Positions 33,579 to 42,046 of a stretch of 64,000 nt of DNA are shown one piece after another (position 1 is the stretch's first letter; each line of letters opens with the position of its first letter). The stretch covers positions 1 through 64,000 of the forward strand of contig CAJOMN010000001.1 in assembly GCA_905235745.1 (NCBI GenBank), written 5' to 3'. The position numbers were made by a program, and so were the translations under genes. Source of the stretch: an uncultured Lachnospiraceae bacterium. Its GTDB lineage: Bacteria > Bacillota > Clostridia > Lachnospirales > Lachnospiraceae. Under the pieces are notes generated by a model that worked only from the letters and a program-made list of their open reading frames with translations, searched no databases and was not told the DNA's origin.

Positions 33579-36245
33579 TTACTGCCCTGCTTCAGCGGCA
33601 TTTTGTTGAGCATGCAGCATATCAAGCCACGCCTGTGCGGCAAGATCTGCGGCAGGGTCTGCGGCGGCTGTATTCGGATCGACAGGATTAACAGCAGCGG
33701 CATCCGCTCCCGGTACGAGACCGGCTGCCTGCATCTGCAGCAGATTGTAATAATCCTGAGCCGCAACACCGTTTATCGTGCTGTGAGGGCAGAATCCTTC
33801 CCCGGAAGGCTCTCCTTCATATGCATAAGGGCAGGTCGCAGTCGCTTTCTGTCCTGTCATCGCGCATACGAGTCCGGTATCGAATATGTCTCCGTAATGG
33901 TTCGTGCATGGCTCAGTCGGTACCGTTCCGGCGGCAAAATATTCCGTTATCGCGCTTCCGTCAGCGCGGCATATATCCGTTACGAGTCCGCCTGTCTTCT
34001 TGCATACCGTTGCGGTTGTAATGCCTTCCGGCATTACGAACGATCTGTACTCCTTGTCCTCGTGAAGGCGGCTCATTATCGCTTTCCACATATTCTTCGA
34101 CGTGTTCGTCTCACCGCTTCCGTTCATGTGAACATTATTGTCATATCCGCTCCATGTACAGCATGTATAATAGGGAGTAAATCCTGCAAACCATACATCC
34201 ACGTTGCTCGTCGTGGTACCGGTCTTGCCGGCGATCGCCATATTATCGAACTTAACCCTTGCGCCTGTCCCCTGCGTTACAACGTCTTCCATTGCATCGG
34301 TCAGCAGATATGCGGTTGTCTCCTTTAACACGCGGCGGCTCTTCGGAGTATTATCGATAAGGACATTTCCGTCGTGATCCAGTACCTTCGTATAGAACAT
34401 CGGCTTGATATACGTTCCGCCGTTTGCTATCGTTGCGAACGCCGCAGTAAGCTCGAGATTGGTGACGCCGTCAGTCAGACCTCCGAGAGCGAGCGCCTGC
34501 GTGATGTCTGACGATACAGTACCGTTGCTTTCCTCTCTTCTGTCAACAAGTGTCGTAAATCCGAAATTAAGAAGATAATCGAATCCGAGCTGCGGTGTTA
34601 TCTCCGTTATCGTCTTGACCGCGACTATATTAAGCGACTGCTCTATCCCGTATCTGTACGTGCATATTCCTTTGTATCCGCTGTACCAGTTCTTGACGGG
34701 ACGTCCGTTAGCGTAACTGTACGGTTCGTCGACCTGCGTTGATGCAAGCGATTTGCCCGCCGCATCAAGTGCGGGAGCGTATGCGGCAAGAACCTTAAAG
34801 CACGATCCGGGCTGGCGCTTTGTATCCGTTGCACGGTTAAGTGTCAGGGAGGCCTTCTTTTCTCCCCTTCCTCCGACTACAGCCTTGACTTCACCGGTAT
34901 ACTGATCCATTACCGTTACGCTTGCCTGAGGCTGCGGCGTGATAGAAACGGACTCGGTTATAAACTTGTATCCCGGCTCTTCGACATCCTGCTTGAATTC
35001 TTCTATCGCTTCATATGCTTCCTCTTCGGTATTGAATATACTGTTGAAGCCGTTCCCTCTTTTTTCCTTGAAATGCTTTTCGAAATACTGTGTTGAGAAA
35101 TTAACGGCATCATTGTCCGCATCCGTATATGAAGCCTCATACTTCAGGTAGTATCTCGTGTTGGGAGGATAGTTCTCCTCATTGGCGAATTCCTCGTCGC
35201 ATATGCTCTGTATATGGGAATCCTGAGTTGTGAAGATCGACAGACCTCCGCTGTACAATGCGTTATATGCCTGTGTGTATGAGTATCCGAGATTTTCCTG
35301 AAGATCATTAAGTACCTGCTCGGTAAGTTCATCAACGAAATATGTGTATATCGTTGTCTTTTCGACCTTTTCGTTCACGACCTGGATGCGGGAATATACA
35401 TCATCCGCCAGAGCCTCATTGTACTGGATATCATTGATATACCCCTGGTCGCGCATTTTCCTGAGTACTTCCTCACGCCTTACCGCATTGTTCTCGGGAT
35501 GCGAAATCGGATTCCATCTCGAAGGATTCTGGGTGATACATGCTATAACGGCGCTCTCCGAAATGTTAAGATCCCATACGTTCTTACCGAAGTATCTCTG
35601 GGAAGCGGCCTGGACTCCGAGCGTTCCCTGTCCGAGGTTGATGGTGTTCAGATAGTTCTCAAGTATCTGATCCTTGGACAATCTTTTTTCAAGCTGGACA
35701 GCGCAGTACTGCTCCTGGAACTTACGCTTGAACTTGTCGATCATATTGCTCTCTTCAGTCCACGACGTGAATACATTGTTCTTGAGAAGCTGCTGCGTGA
35801 TCGTCGATGCACCCTGATGAAGATCCCCGCCGAGAGCCTTGACTCCGGCTCTCATGATACCCTTTATATCTATTCCGTTATGGGTGTAAAATCTCTCGTC
35901 CTCTATCGCGACAAATGCGTGCTGCATATCGAGAGGTATCTTGTCAAGCTTGACATAGACACGGTTGGAATTCTCCGCCACAAGCTTGGTGAGCTGGTTC
36001 CCCTCGCTGTCATACACGGTCGTGGAATAGCCGGCAGGAGCGACATCAACGTTCGAGATATCGGGGGCAGTATCCACTACTCCCATGAATACCCCGATGC
36101 CCGCACACATTCCGACAGCGCAAACCAGAACTGCCGCAAATAAGGCCGCAGTAAAAAGTGTGACGCCGCAGAACCTTCCAACCTTTGCGGTAGGAGAATT
36201 AACAGCTTTCCGGCGTTTTTGTATACCTCTTCTTCCGTAATTCAT
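33579..36245 (-). CDS. Class A penicillin-binding protein (PBP1A type)
   Basis: 888 residues: a short cytoplasmic tail, membrane anchor at about 28-52, GT51 glycosyltransferase domain (catalytic Glu in EDERFYTHNGID at about 117-128, QGASTITQQLLKN), a linker, and a transpeptidase domain with SxxK at about Ser480 (SCFK) and KTGTT near 674. It builds and cross-links peptidoglycan. The C-terminus carries a Cys-containing extension (CRADGS, CTNHYGD, CAMTGQKATATCPY) and an Ala/Asp/Pro-rich tail. The start ATG 36245 has GGGGT upstream. Confidence 0.94.
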   Translation of the reverse strand: MNYGRRGIQKRRKAVNSPTAKVGRFCGVTLFTAALFAAVLVCAVGMCAGIGVFMGVVDTAPDISNVDVAPAGYSTTVYDSEGNQLTKLVAENSNRVYVKLDKIPLDMQHAFVAIEDERFYTHNGIDIKGIMRAGVKALGGDLHQGASTITQQLLKNNVFTSWTEESNMIDKFKRKFQEQYCAVQLEKRLSKDQILENYLNTINLGQGTLGVQAASQRYFGKNVWDLNISESAVIACITQNPSRWNPISHPENNAVRREEVLRKMRDQGYINDIQYNEALADDVYSRIQVVNEKVEKTTIYTYFVDELTEQVLNDLQENLGYSYTQAYNALYSGGLSIFTTQDSHIQSICDEEFANEENYPPNTRYYLKYEASYTDADNDAVNFSTQYFEKHFKEKRGNGFNSIFNTEEEAYEAIEEFKQDVEEPGYKFITESVSITPQPQASVTVMDQYTGEVKAVVGGRGEKKASLTLNRATDTKRQPGSCFKVLAAYAPALDAAGKSLASTQVDEPYSYANGRPVKNWYSGYKGICTYRYGIEQSLNIVAVKTITEITPQLGFDYLLNFGFTTLVDRREESNGTVSSDITQALALGGLTDGVTNLELTAAFATIANGGTYIKPMFYTKVLDHDGNVLIDNTPKSRRVLKETTAYLLTDAMEDVVTQGTGARVKFDNMAIAGKTGTTTSNVDVWFAGFTPYYTCCTWSGYDNNVHMNGSGETNTSKNMWKAIMSRLHEDKEYRSFVMPEGITTATVCKKTGGLVTDICRADGSAITEYFAAGTVPTEPCTNHYGDIFDTGLVCAMTGQKATATCPYAYEGEPSGEGFCPHSTINGVAAQDYYNLLQMQAAGLVPGADAAAVNPVDPNTAAADPAADLAAQAWLDMLHAQQNAAEAGQ

Positions 36246-36268
36246 ATACAGACCCCAATGATCATCGA

Positions 36269-36274
36269 ATTATA
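36269..36274 (-). promoter_or_regulatory. Possible -10 box of the penicillin-binding protein gene
   Basis: A perfect TATAAT on the minus strand lies 24 bases before the start codon. No convincing -35 is seen, so support is weak. Confidence 0.3.
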
Positions 36275-36296
36275 ACAAACACTTTATTTTATCAGA

Positions 36297-37289
36297 TTAC
36301 AGCGTGACACGCAATTCATATGCCCATCCGTCCGCTGTATCGTATCTTTGATATTCGTCCACTATATTGTTGAGGATATTGGCGATATATACCTGTATAT
36401 CAACCGGAGCATCCGTTATCTTCTCCCCGGTGACAGACATCTTGTATTCGCATTTCCTGGTCGTTACATACCTGCTGTCGATATTGATGACGGCGTTGTC
36501 GCACTTATAGCCTTCCACTACGGCAAGTATCCACAGGCTGAACGTAAGATCCGCCATCGCGGATCTTGAAACTTCACCGTACAGGCAGCTCTTTACCTCT
36601 CCCACGGTAACGTTTTTACTGTTCTTGAGTGCATCGGATATATTGTCATATATGATGTTGCGAAGCTCCGATACTTTGAAATAAGCCGTTGTCTGGAGAC
36701 GCAGCATCTTGTCACATGATTTTCTCACAAAATCCCTGTAGACGTCTCCGAGATCGCGCCGCTTCAGGAAAGCATCCAGTACCCTGTTGAAAAAAGGAGC
36801 GATCTTGTTATAGCTGTACTGCTGCCGCAGAAGCGACTTGCGCAGTGTATCGACCGTATCCGCAAATGTCTTCTCCTCTGCGGCAAGTTCTTCCATCCTG
36901 CGTACAAGATCCATATGTATGTGAGCCTCGTCTATCGAAGCTTTGACATTTTCCACGATATCCTCTATGTTCCACGGAGGGAGGAAGACCTTACGCACGC
37001 AGTCCTTGTTGACGATCAGCGGGACGTATTTCGGATCGTTCAGATCCATGCAGACATCGAGTATCATGTCAGGATATTCCTTCTCGCATTTTTCGACAAA
37101 ATCATGCACTCTCATGTCCGGGATGAACCCGTCACTGAGTGTCAGATAGAACTCTCTGCTTGCGAGAAGCTCGAATGCCTGCGCGGCGGACGCAGCGTTA
37201 ATGAACTCAATGCCTTCCGCATTGAATCTGTCCTTGAGGTTTGACGCAATACTCTCATTTGCCTGCAGGTATAAGATACTTGTATCCAT
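36297..37289 (-). CDS. Pseudo-receiver signalling protein of unknown output
   Basis: 330 residues. Residues 1-125 fold like a receiver (ILYLQANESIASNLKDRFNAEG; LTLSDGFIPDM), but the acidic pocket at the start is missing (LQANE instead of DDD). A helical, probably coiled-coil region follows (about 130-200). The C-terminal 130 residues (AYFKVSELRNIIYDNISDAL..VEGYKCDNAVINIDSRYVT) are faintly like a histidine-kinase dimerisation/ATPase core, without clear N, G1 or G2 boxes. The function is unknown. A palindrome and extended -10 box lie 100-140 bases upstream. Confidence 0.55.
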   Translation of the reverse strand: MDTSILYLQANESIASNLKDRFNAEGIEFINAASAAQAFELLASREFYLTLSDGFIPDMRVHDFVEKCEKEYPDMILDVCMDLNDPKYVPLIVNKDCVRKVFLPPWNIEDIVENVKASIDEAHIHMDLVRRMEELAAEEKTFADTVDTLRKSLLRQQYSYNKIAPFFNRVLDAFLKRRDLGDVYRDFVRKSCDKMLRLQTTAYFKVSELRNIIYDNISDALKNSKNVTVGEVKSCLYGEVSRSAMADLTFSLWILAVVEGYKCDNAVINIDSRYVTTRKCEYKMSVTGEKITDAPVDIQVYIANILNNIVDEYQRYDTADGWAYELRVTL

Positions 37290-37389
37290 GACACCGCTCC
37301 GTCATTAATCTATGCATTTCAAGTCCCGCCCATGTAACCTGTCGCCGGATTTGCGGCCGCATCGTCGGTCTTTGTCTGCGATAAATGAA

Positions 37390-37429
37390 TATAGTGAACG
37401 GACAGAATCCGTTCACTATAATTATAGCA
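37390..37429 (-). promoter_or_regulatory. Extended -10 promoter with a 13-bp palindromic operator
   Basis: Minus strand: TGCTATAAT (37421-37429), an extended -10 with perfect hexamer, is followed at once by a perfect palindrome: 13-bp arms (37390-37402 and 37408-37420, sequence TATAGTGAACGGA) around a five-base centre. The predicted start point falls inside the palindrome. No T-run follows, so an operator is likelier than a terminator. The surrounding 180-base gap (37290-37470) shows no gene. Confidence 0.55.
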
Positions 37430-37470
37430 CCTGGTGACGCATAAGACCACAATATATTGAAGTGTCAACA

Positions 37471-39525
37471 CTAAGCATTCGCAAGCTTCAGCATTATCTC
37501 ATTGCTCCTTGCAACGAACTTCGTCATTGCATCGGCCGAAAGCGGTCTGTTTGCAAGAACCGCAAGATCGTATAGCTGTGCCGCGAACAACTGTGCATCC
37601 TTTGTCGTCTTGTGCTCAAGAAGATATTGTACAAGAGCATTCCTGCTGTTGAGTACAAGAGTCTCTCCTTCAGAGCCGAACATATCCATATCCATTCCGC
37701 CGACCGAATACATCTTCATCATATCCTGCATGCGGCGCGATTCCTCGGATACCGTGAGCACTGACGAGATATTCTCATTCTTGAGCGACTCGACCTTAAC
37801 CGTGATCTTGTCATTCGAAAGAGCCTTATGGAACAGCTTGGTAAGAGCCTTCTCGTCCTTCTCCGTCTGCTTCTTGTTCTCTTCCGTATCTTCTCTGGAA
37901 GAATCGGTGATATCGGCATCTATCCTCTGGAACCTGACGTCTTCCATCTTGGATTCAAGCTGGTTGATGAACGGCTGGTCTATATTGTGCGTAAGGACAA
38001 CCGCATCAAGCCCCTGCTCGCGGAACATATTGATGTACTGGCTCTGCTGCTGCATATCCGTAACATAATATACTGTCTTTCTGACCTTGACCTCCCCGTC
38101 TTCGTCAAGTTCGGGAGTATCGTCGGTCGCCTCCTCCGACTCCTTCTTCTGCGGAAGTTCAAGGCACTCCGGCAATGTCAGGTATTTGCCGTCTATATTC
38201 TTGAACAGGATGTAATCCGTCATCTTCTCGCAGAACTTGTCGTCCTTAAGGCATCCGTACTTGATGAACGGGCTGATGTCATCCCAGTATTTCTCATACT
38301 CTTCCTTCTCGGTCTTGCACATTCCGATAAGCTTGTCAGCGACCTTCTTGGAAATATAATCACTGATCTTCTGAACAAACCCGTCGTTTTGAAGAGCCGA
38401 TCTTGATACATTAAGAGGAAGATCCGGGCAATCGATAACACCCTTTAACAGCATCAGGAATTCGGGAATGACCTCTTTGATGTTGTCGGCGATGAACACC
38501 TGATTGCTGTACAGTTTGATCACACCCTCTATTGACTCGTACTCCATATTGATCTTCGGGAAATACAATATACCCTTCAGATTGAAAGGATAATCCATGT
38601 TCAGGTGTATCCAGAACAGCGGCTCCTTGTAATCCATAAATACCTTGCGGTAAAATTCAAGATATTCCTCTTTCGTGCAGTCACTCGGATGCTTCGTCCA
38701 CAGCGGCGAAGGATCGTTGATCGGAACCTCGCGGCGGACGATCTTGGCCATTTCCCTCTTGGGGCTGATCTCAACCTTTTCCTTCTTGCCGTCCTTCTCC
38801 TGCTCCTCGTACTTGGCCTCCTCGGTGTACTTCTCGATTACAGTATCCTTATCTGTGACCTCGTCTTCGGGAATATTCTCATATTCGGTATCGGCGCCGG
38901 CCTTTACAAGAAATATATTGGTCGGCATGAAAGAGCAGTACTTCTTGAGAACCTCCCTCATCCTGTATTCGTTGCAAAACTCCAGTGAATCCTCATTGAT
39001 GAAGAGAGTAACGGTTGTTCCGACCTCGGTACGATCACCCTCTCCCATCGAGTACTCCGTCCCGCCGTCACATTCCCAGTGTACCGCCTTCGCTCCCTCT
39101 TTGTAGGAAAGCGTGTCGATATGAACCTCGTCGGATACCATGAACGCCGAATAGAATCCGAGTCCGAAATGACCTATGATCTGGTCGTCGTTTGCCTTGT
39201 CCTTGTACTGATCAAGAAATGCCGTTGCACCCGAAAAAGCGATCCTTGTAATGTATTCCTCAACCTCGTCCGCATCCATTCCGAGTCCGGTATCGGAGAA
39301 TGTAACCTTCTTGTTCTCGGGATCAACCACAACCCTGATCTCCATGTCATGGTCTTCGGGAATACTGTATTGTCCGATAACATCAAGTTTTTTAAGCTTT
39401 GTTATGGCATCGCATCCGTTACTTACAAGTTCGCGGGCAAAAATGTCGTGGTCGCTGTACATCCATTTCTTGATGATCGGGAAAATATTCTCGCTGTCAA
39501 TTGATAAACTGCCCTTTTTTTCCAT
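37471..39525 (-). CDS. htpG: Chaperone HtpG (Hsp90)
   Basis: A 684-residue ATP-dependent chaperone. The GHKL ATP site is clear: ELVSNGCDAITKL near residue 28, FSDTGLGMD near 75, and IGHFGLGFYSAF near 120. The middle and C-terminal dimer domains are complete. I use ATG 39525 (MEKKGSLSID), with GAGGTAAGG upstream, instead of the frame start at 39591. A strong promoter and a perfect CIRCE element precede it, so heat-shock control by HrcA is expected. Confidence 0.95.
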   Translation of the reverse strand: MEKKGSLSIDSENIFPIIKKWMYSDHDIFARELVSNGCDAITKLKKLDVIGQYSIPEDHDMEIRVVVDPENKKVTFSDTGLGMDADEVEEYITRIAFSGATAFLDQYKDKANDDQIIGHFGLGFYSAFMVSDEVHIDTLSYKEGAKAVHWECDGGTEYSMGEGDRTEVGTTVTLFINEDSLEFCNEYRMREVLKKYCSFMPTNIFLVKAGADTEYENIPEDEVTDKDTVIEKYTEEAKYEEQEKDGKKEKVEISPKREMAKIVRREVPINDPSPLWTKHPSDCTKEEYLEFYRKVFMDYKEPLFWIHLNMDYPFNLKGILYFPKINMEYESIEGVIKLYSNQVFIADNIKEVIPEFLMLLKGVIDCPDLPLNVSRSALQNDGFVQKISDYISKKVADKLIGMCKTEKEEYEKYWDDISPFIKYGCLKDDKFCEKMTDYILFKNIDGKYLTLPECLELPQKKESEEATDDTPELDEDGEVKVRKTVYYVTDMQQQSQYINMFREQGLDAVVLTHNIDQPFINQLESKMEDVRFQRIDADITDSSREDTEENKKQTEKDEKALTKLFHKALSNDKITVKVESLKNENISSVLTVSEESRRMQDMMKMYSVGGMDMDMFGSEGETLVLNSRNALVQYLLEHKTTKDAQLFAAQLYDLAVLANRPLSADAMTKFVARSNEIMLKLANA

Positions 39526-39578
39526 GTTCCTTACCTCTTTTCTACTCCTGTTTATTTGCCCCCGACCGATTATACTGT

Positions 39579-39607
39579 ATAATAAACCCAAAAAAATCCA
39601 AAGTCAA
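39579..39607 (-). promoter_or_regulatory. Sigma-A promoter of htpG
   Basis: Minus strand TTGACT (39602-39607), 17-base spacer, TATTAT (39579-39584). The start point is predicted near 39572, about 47 bases before the start codon. Confidence 0.75.
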
Positions 39608-39614
39608 GAAAAAA

Positions 39615-39641
39615 TTAGCACTCAATCAAATCGAGTGCTAA
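39615..39641. promoter_or_regulatory. CIRCE element (HrcA operator)
   Basis: Perfect consensus TTAGCACTC-N9-GAGTGCTAA. It lies seven bases upstream of the htpG -35 box and overlaps the last codons and stop of the foldase gene (stop at 39622-39624). CIRCE is usually found at or after the start point, so this upstream position is unusual. Confidence 0.95.
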
Positions 39642-40707
39642 CAACCGTAAAATATTTATCATAAACATCAAAAAAGCCCGTTGTCGTAACGATCCCGCCC
39701 GGATCATAATGGATGCTGTCCCAGAGCGGTTTGTTCAGATTGGACGTAAGAGTCGTTACATAATCATCATATACTTCGTTAAAAGCATCCTGCTTGCGCT
39801 TCTCGACTATCTTGATCTTATTGGCATCCGTCTCTTCCGGATTGAATGTGGATATGCAGTATATCAGATGATATCCGTATTCGGTCGCAACTATGTCGCT
39901 GACATCGCCCACTCCGAGATCAAAGGCTGCTTTTTCGAATTCCTCCGGCATAACGCCGCGTCCGAAGCTGTATTCGCTTTTCGAATCCTCATTATAGTCC
40001 GCGGCAACGGATTCAAACGGCTCACCGTCGGCGATCTTCTGCTGTGCCTCGGCGATACGCATGAGGGCGCTTTTCTTCTCTTCGGCATCATACTCTATCC
40101 TGTTGCCCTCATGATCAAGCTTGTAAGTCTTGACGAGGATAGTCCTGACCGTTATCGTCCTTGCTTCATCATCGCTTATTTCCGGGTTGACGTCTTCGGT
40201 AATGGCTTCGTACAGCTTGTTTGCCACCGCGAACTCCCCGTACAGCTTTGCCACCGTTTCCATATCCACATCAAGATAATCCGCTTCGGCATCGCTAAGA
40301 GTTCCGAAATAATCCCTTGCGGCCGCACGGGTCTTGGCCTCCTCTTCCTCGGAAAGCTCAACGCCGTACTCCTGTGCAAGAAGGTTCATTGTCTTGATCT
40401 GCGCCACCCTTGCCAGTATATTATCCTTATAGGAATCCTCCAGCGTACCGTCACCTACCGGAACAGCCCATATCCCGTCTCCAAACACCTCACTGTATCC
40501 GTTCTCCGAATTGGCAAGATACAGCATGATCTCATTCTTCATGCACGGATGCCCCTCCAGCCGGAACACTTCGTTCTCGAGAAAATCCGATGTCAGAACA
40601 ACCTCCGTAGGAAGAGTGTCACCTTTGCATCCGGCAAGAAGCAGGCATGGTATGCAGACTATGGCGGGCAGTATCCTATTCGATTTCAATCTTGGATGAT
40701 TCTTCAT
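39622..40707 (-). CDS. Lipoprotein foldase, parvulin-type peptidyl-prolyl isomerase
   Basis: 361 residues from ATG 40707. A lipoprotein signal peptide ends in the lipobox LLAGC at about residue 27. A SurA/PrsA-like helical N-domain follows, then a parvulin domain (about 190-300) with GEPFESVAADYNEDSKSEYSF, GVMPEEFEKAAF and YGYHLIYC. It would help secreted proteins fold at the outer face of the membrane. The start overlaps the YtxH-like gene by about 30 bases and lacks a strong ribosome site, so translational coupling or a slightly different start is possible. Its 3' end contains the CIRCE element of htpG. Confidence 0.85.
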   Translation of the reverse strand: MKNHPRLKSNRILPAIVCIPCLLLAGCKGDTLPTEVVLTSDFLENEVFRLEGHPCMKNEIMLYLANSENGYSEVFGDGIWAVPVGDGTLEDSYKDNILARVAQIKTMNLLAQEYGVELSEEEEAKTRAAARDYFGTLSDAEADYLDVDMETVAKLYGEFAVANKLYEAITEDVNPEISDDEARTITVRTILVKTYKLDHEGNRIEYDAEEKKSALMRIAEAQQKIADGEPFESVAADYNEDSKSEYSFGRGVMPEEFEKAAFDLGVGDVSDIVATEYGYHLIYCISTFNPEETDANKIKIVEKRKQDAFNEVYDDYVTTLTSNLNKPLWDSIHYDPGGIVTTTGFFDVYDKYFTVVSTRFD

Positions 40708-41086
40708 CAAGATCTTTGAATTCAAAATCAGAGGCCTGCTTGTCATCCTTTACGAGTCCGACTCCCTTTGCCGCATCTTCTGCCTTGGAAATGATATCCC
40801 TTGCCGCACCTTTTACGGCTTTCTTGAGGCTGTCCTTGTTCTTTAACGCCTCTTCCTTAATTTCTTCGGCTTCTTCCTTGATATCTTCAGCCGCTTCCTT
40901 CACATCTTCCCTGACCCCGGAATCAAGGGTTACGTATGAACGCTCTCCGGTATTGCCATCCGCAGACGGTTCACATGCTTTCCCCTCCGGACATTTCTTC
41001 TTGTTGACATCGCAGAAATACCACAATCCCGCAACGGCAGCACCCGCAACACCTACAAATGTGACAAACTTGCCAAAGCCTTTCAT
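40676..41086 (-). CDS. YtxH-like membrane-anchored helical protein
   Basis: 136 residues: a glycine/alanine-rich membrane helix (about 6-25; VTFVGVAGAAVAGLWYF), two close cysteines (CDVNKKKC), then an amphipathic charged helix with 11-residue-like repeats (VKEAAEDIKEEAEEIKEEAL) as in YtxH or LEA-like stress proteins. The role is unknown. It lies two bases after the DUF2225 gene and overlaps the foldase gene downstream, so the three form one operon. Confidence 0.65.
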   Translation of the reverse strand: MKGFGKFVTFVGVAGAAVAGLWYFCDVNKKKCPEGKACEPSADGNTGERSYVTLDSGVREDVKEAAEDIKEEAEEIKEEALKNKDSLKKAVKGAARDIISKAEDAAKGVGLVKDDKQASDFEFKDLDEESSKIEIE

Positions 41087-41088
41087 GA

Positions 41089-41940
41089 TTATTCTCCTTT
41101 CGCCTTCATCTGCTCAAGAACCTGATCCTTCAGATCCCGCGCGCGTTCCTTGATCCTGCTGTTTGCGGACTTGTTCAGCAGTATTCCCGCAATCAGCTTC
41201 TGAGCCACATCAAATTGTTCAAATCTCGCGGACAGCACCGCAAGAAGATAATCTATCGTGATCTCATCCATTCCGGCTATCGGAAATGATTCCTTCTGTC
41301 TGGCGCTGACGAACCCGTCATAGGCCGCCTTTAACGCTTCATTCTCATCATCACGGATCTTTGCCATCTGCTCGTCATAATCCGGCAGATCATCGGGAAG
41401 AGACTCCTTCTTGCCCCTGATCACCCACGCCATCTTCAGGCATACAAATGCCTTTTCACTGTCTTTGGCACGCTTGACTATTGACGATGCAAGAGCAAGC
41501 TGATACCTCTGGATAGCGTCATCATATGACAGTATCGGATTATTGGCGATCCCGCGAACCTTGCCGCCTATCCCTTCACGCAGAAGCTTCACCTGTGCTG
41601 CGGGAAGTGACGCAAAATACCTGGCCAGTACACCATAACCGCAGTTCGGGCATACCACAACATCATATTTGTTGGGATCGAACTTCTCATATCTTGTCCG
41701 AAGATCCGGATCCTGTCCTATCGGTCTTGCCTTTCCGGTACGGACCGCTCTGTACGTAAAGCTTTTGCCGCACACGGGACATTCCGCCGACTTGTCAAAC
41801 AGCACGTCGTTTTCATCAAACGGCGCCTCCTCCTTCGGCTTTTCCGCCGCCTTAGCTTCAGGCTTCTTTTCTTCCTCATATATATCGGCTTTCTCAAGCT
41901 TTCCCAGCCCCAGATCCGACAAACCTGATAATAAACCCAT
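41089..41940 (-). CDS. DUF2225 family protein
   Basis: 283 residues. An acidic/lysine-rich start leads into a zinc-binding region CPVCGKSF (about 54-61) and CPNCGYG (about 97-103), the DUF2225 hallmark. The rest is helical with TPR-like character (YQLALASSIVKRAKDSEKAFVCLKMAWVIRG). Molecular function is not established for the family. ATG 41940 has a GAGGG site. It starts the operon DUF2225 > YtxH-like > foldase. Confidence 0.85.
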   Translation of the reverse strand: MGLLSGLSDLGLGKLEKADIYEEEKKPEAKAAEKPKEEAPFDENDVLFDKSAECPVCGKSFTYRAVRTGKARPIGQDPDLRTRYEKFDPNKYDVVVCPNCGYGVLARYFASLPAAQVKLLREGIGGKVRGIANNPILSYDDAIQRYQLALASSIVKRAKDSEKAFVCLKMAWVIRGKKESLPDDLPDYDEQMAKIRDDENEALKAAYDGFVSARQKESFPIAGMDEITIDYLLAVLSARFEQFDVAQKLIAGILLNKSANSRIKERARDLKDQVLEQMKAKGE

Positions 41941-41968
41941 TTTACCCTCCTATCAGCTTATAAATGTC

Positions 41969-42045
41969 GCTCGCCCATTTAGGTTCTCCTGCGGAGAAAG
42001 GGCTCGCGGTGCAGACAGGTTCCTCCCACTTCGTGGGTCCCTCCT
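41969..42045. repeat. Hairpin repeats, type A followed by type B
   Basis: The 106-base gap between glnS and the DUF2225 gene holds one type A unit (41969-42008; GCTCGCC ends, core TTCTCC-TGC-GGAGAA) and one type B unit (42016-42045; core CCCAC-TTC-GTGGG). Both occur in the same order, A then B, in the glnN-amt gap on the opposite strand. The arms and loops differ between copies while pairing is kept. Confidence 0.75.
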
Positions 42046-42046
42046 A

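Noticed and set aside
37390-37420. Palindrome read as the htpG terminator
   Set aside because: The stem is strong, but no T-run follows on the minus strand and it sits directly after a perfect extended -10, so an operator is preferred, though not proven.
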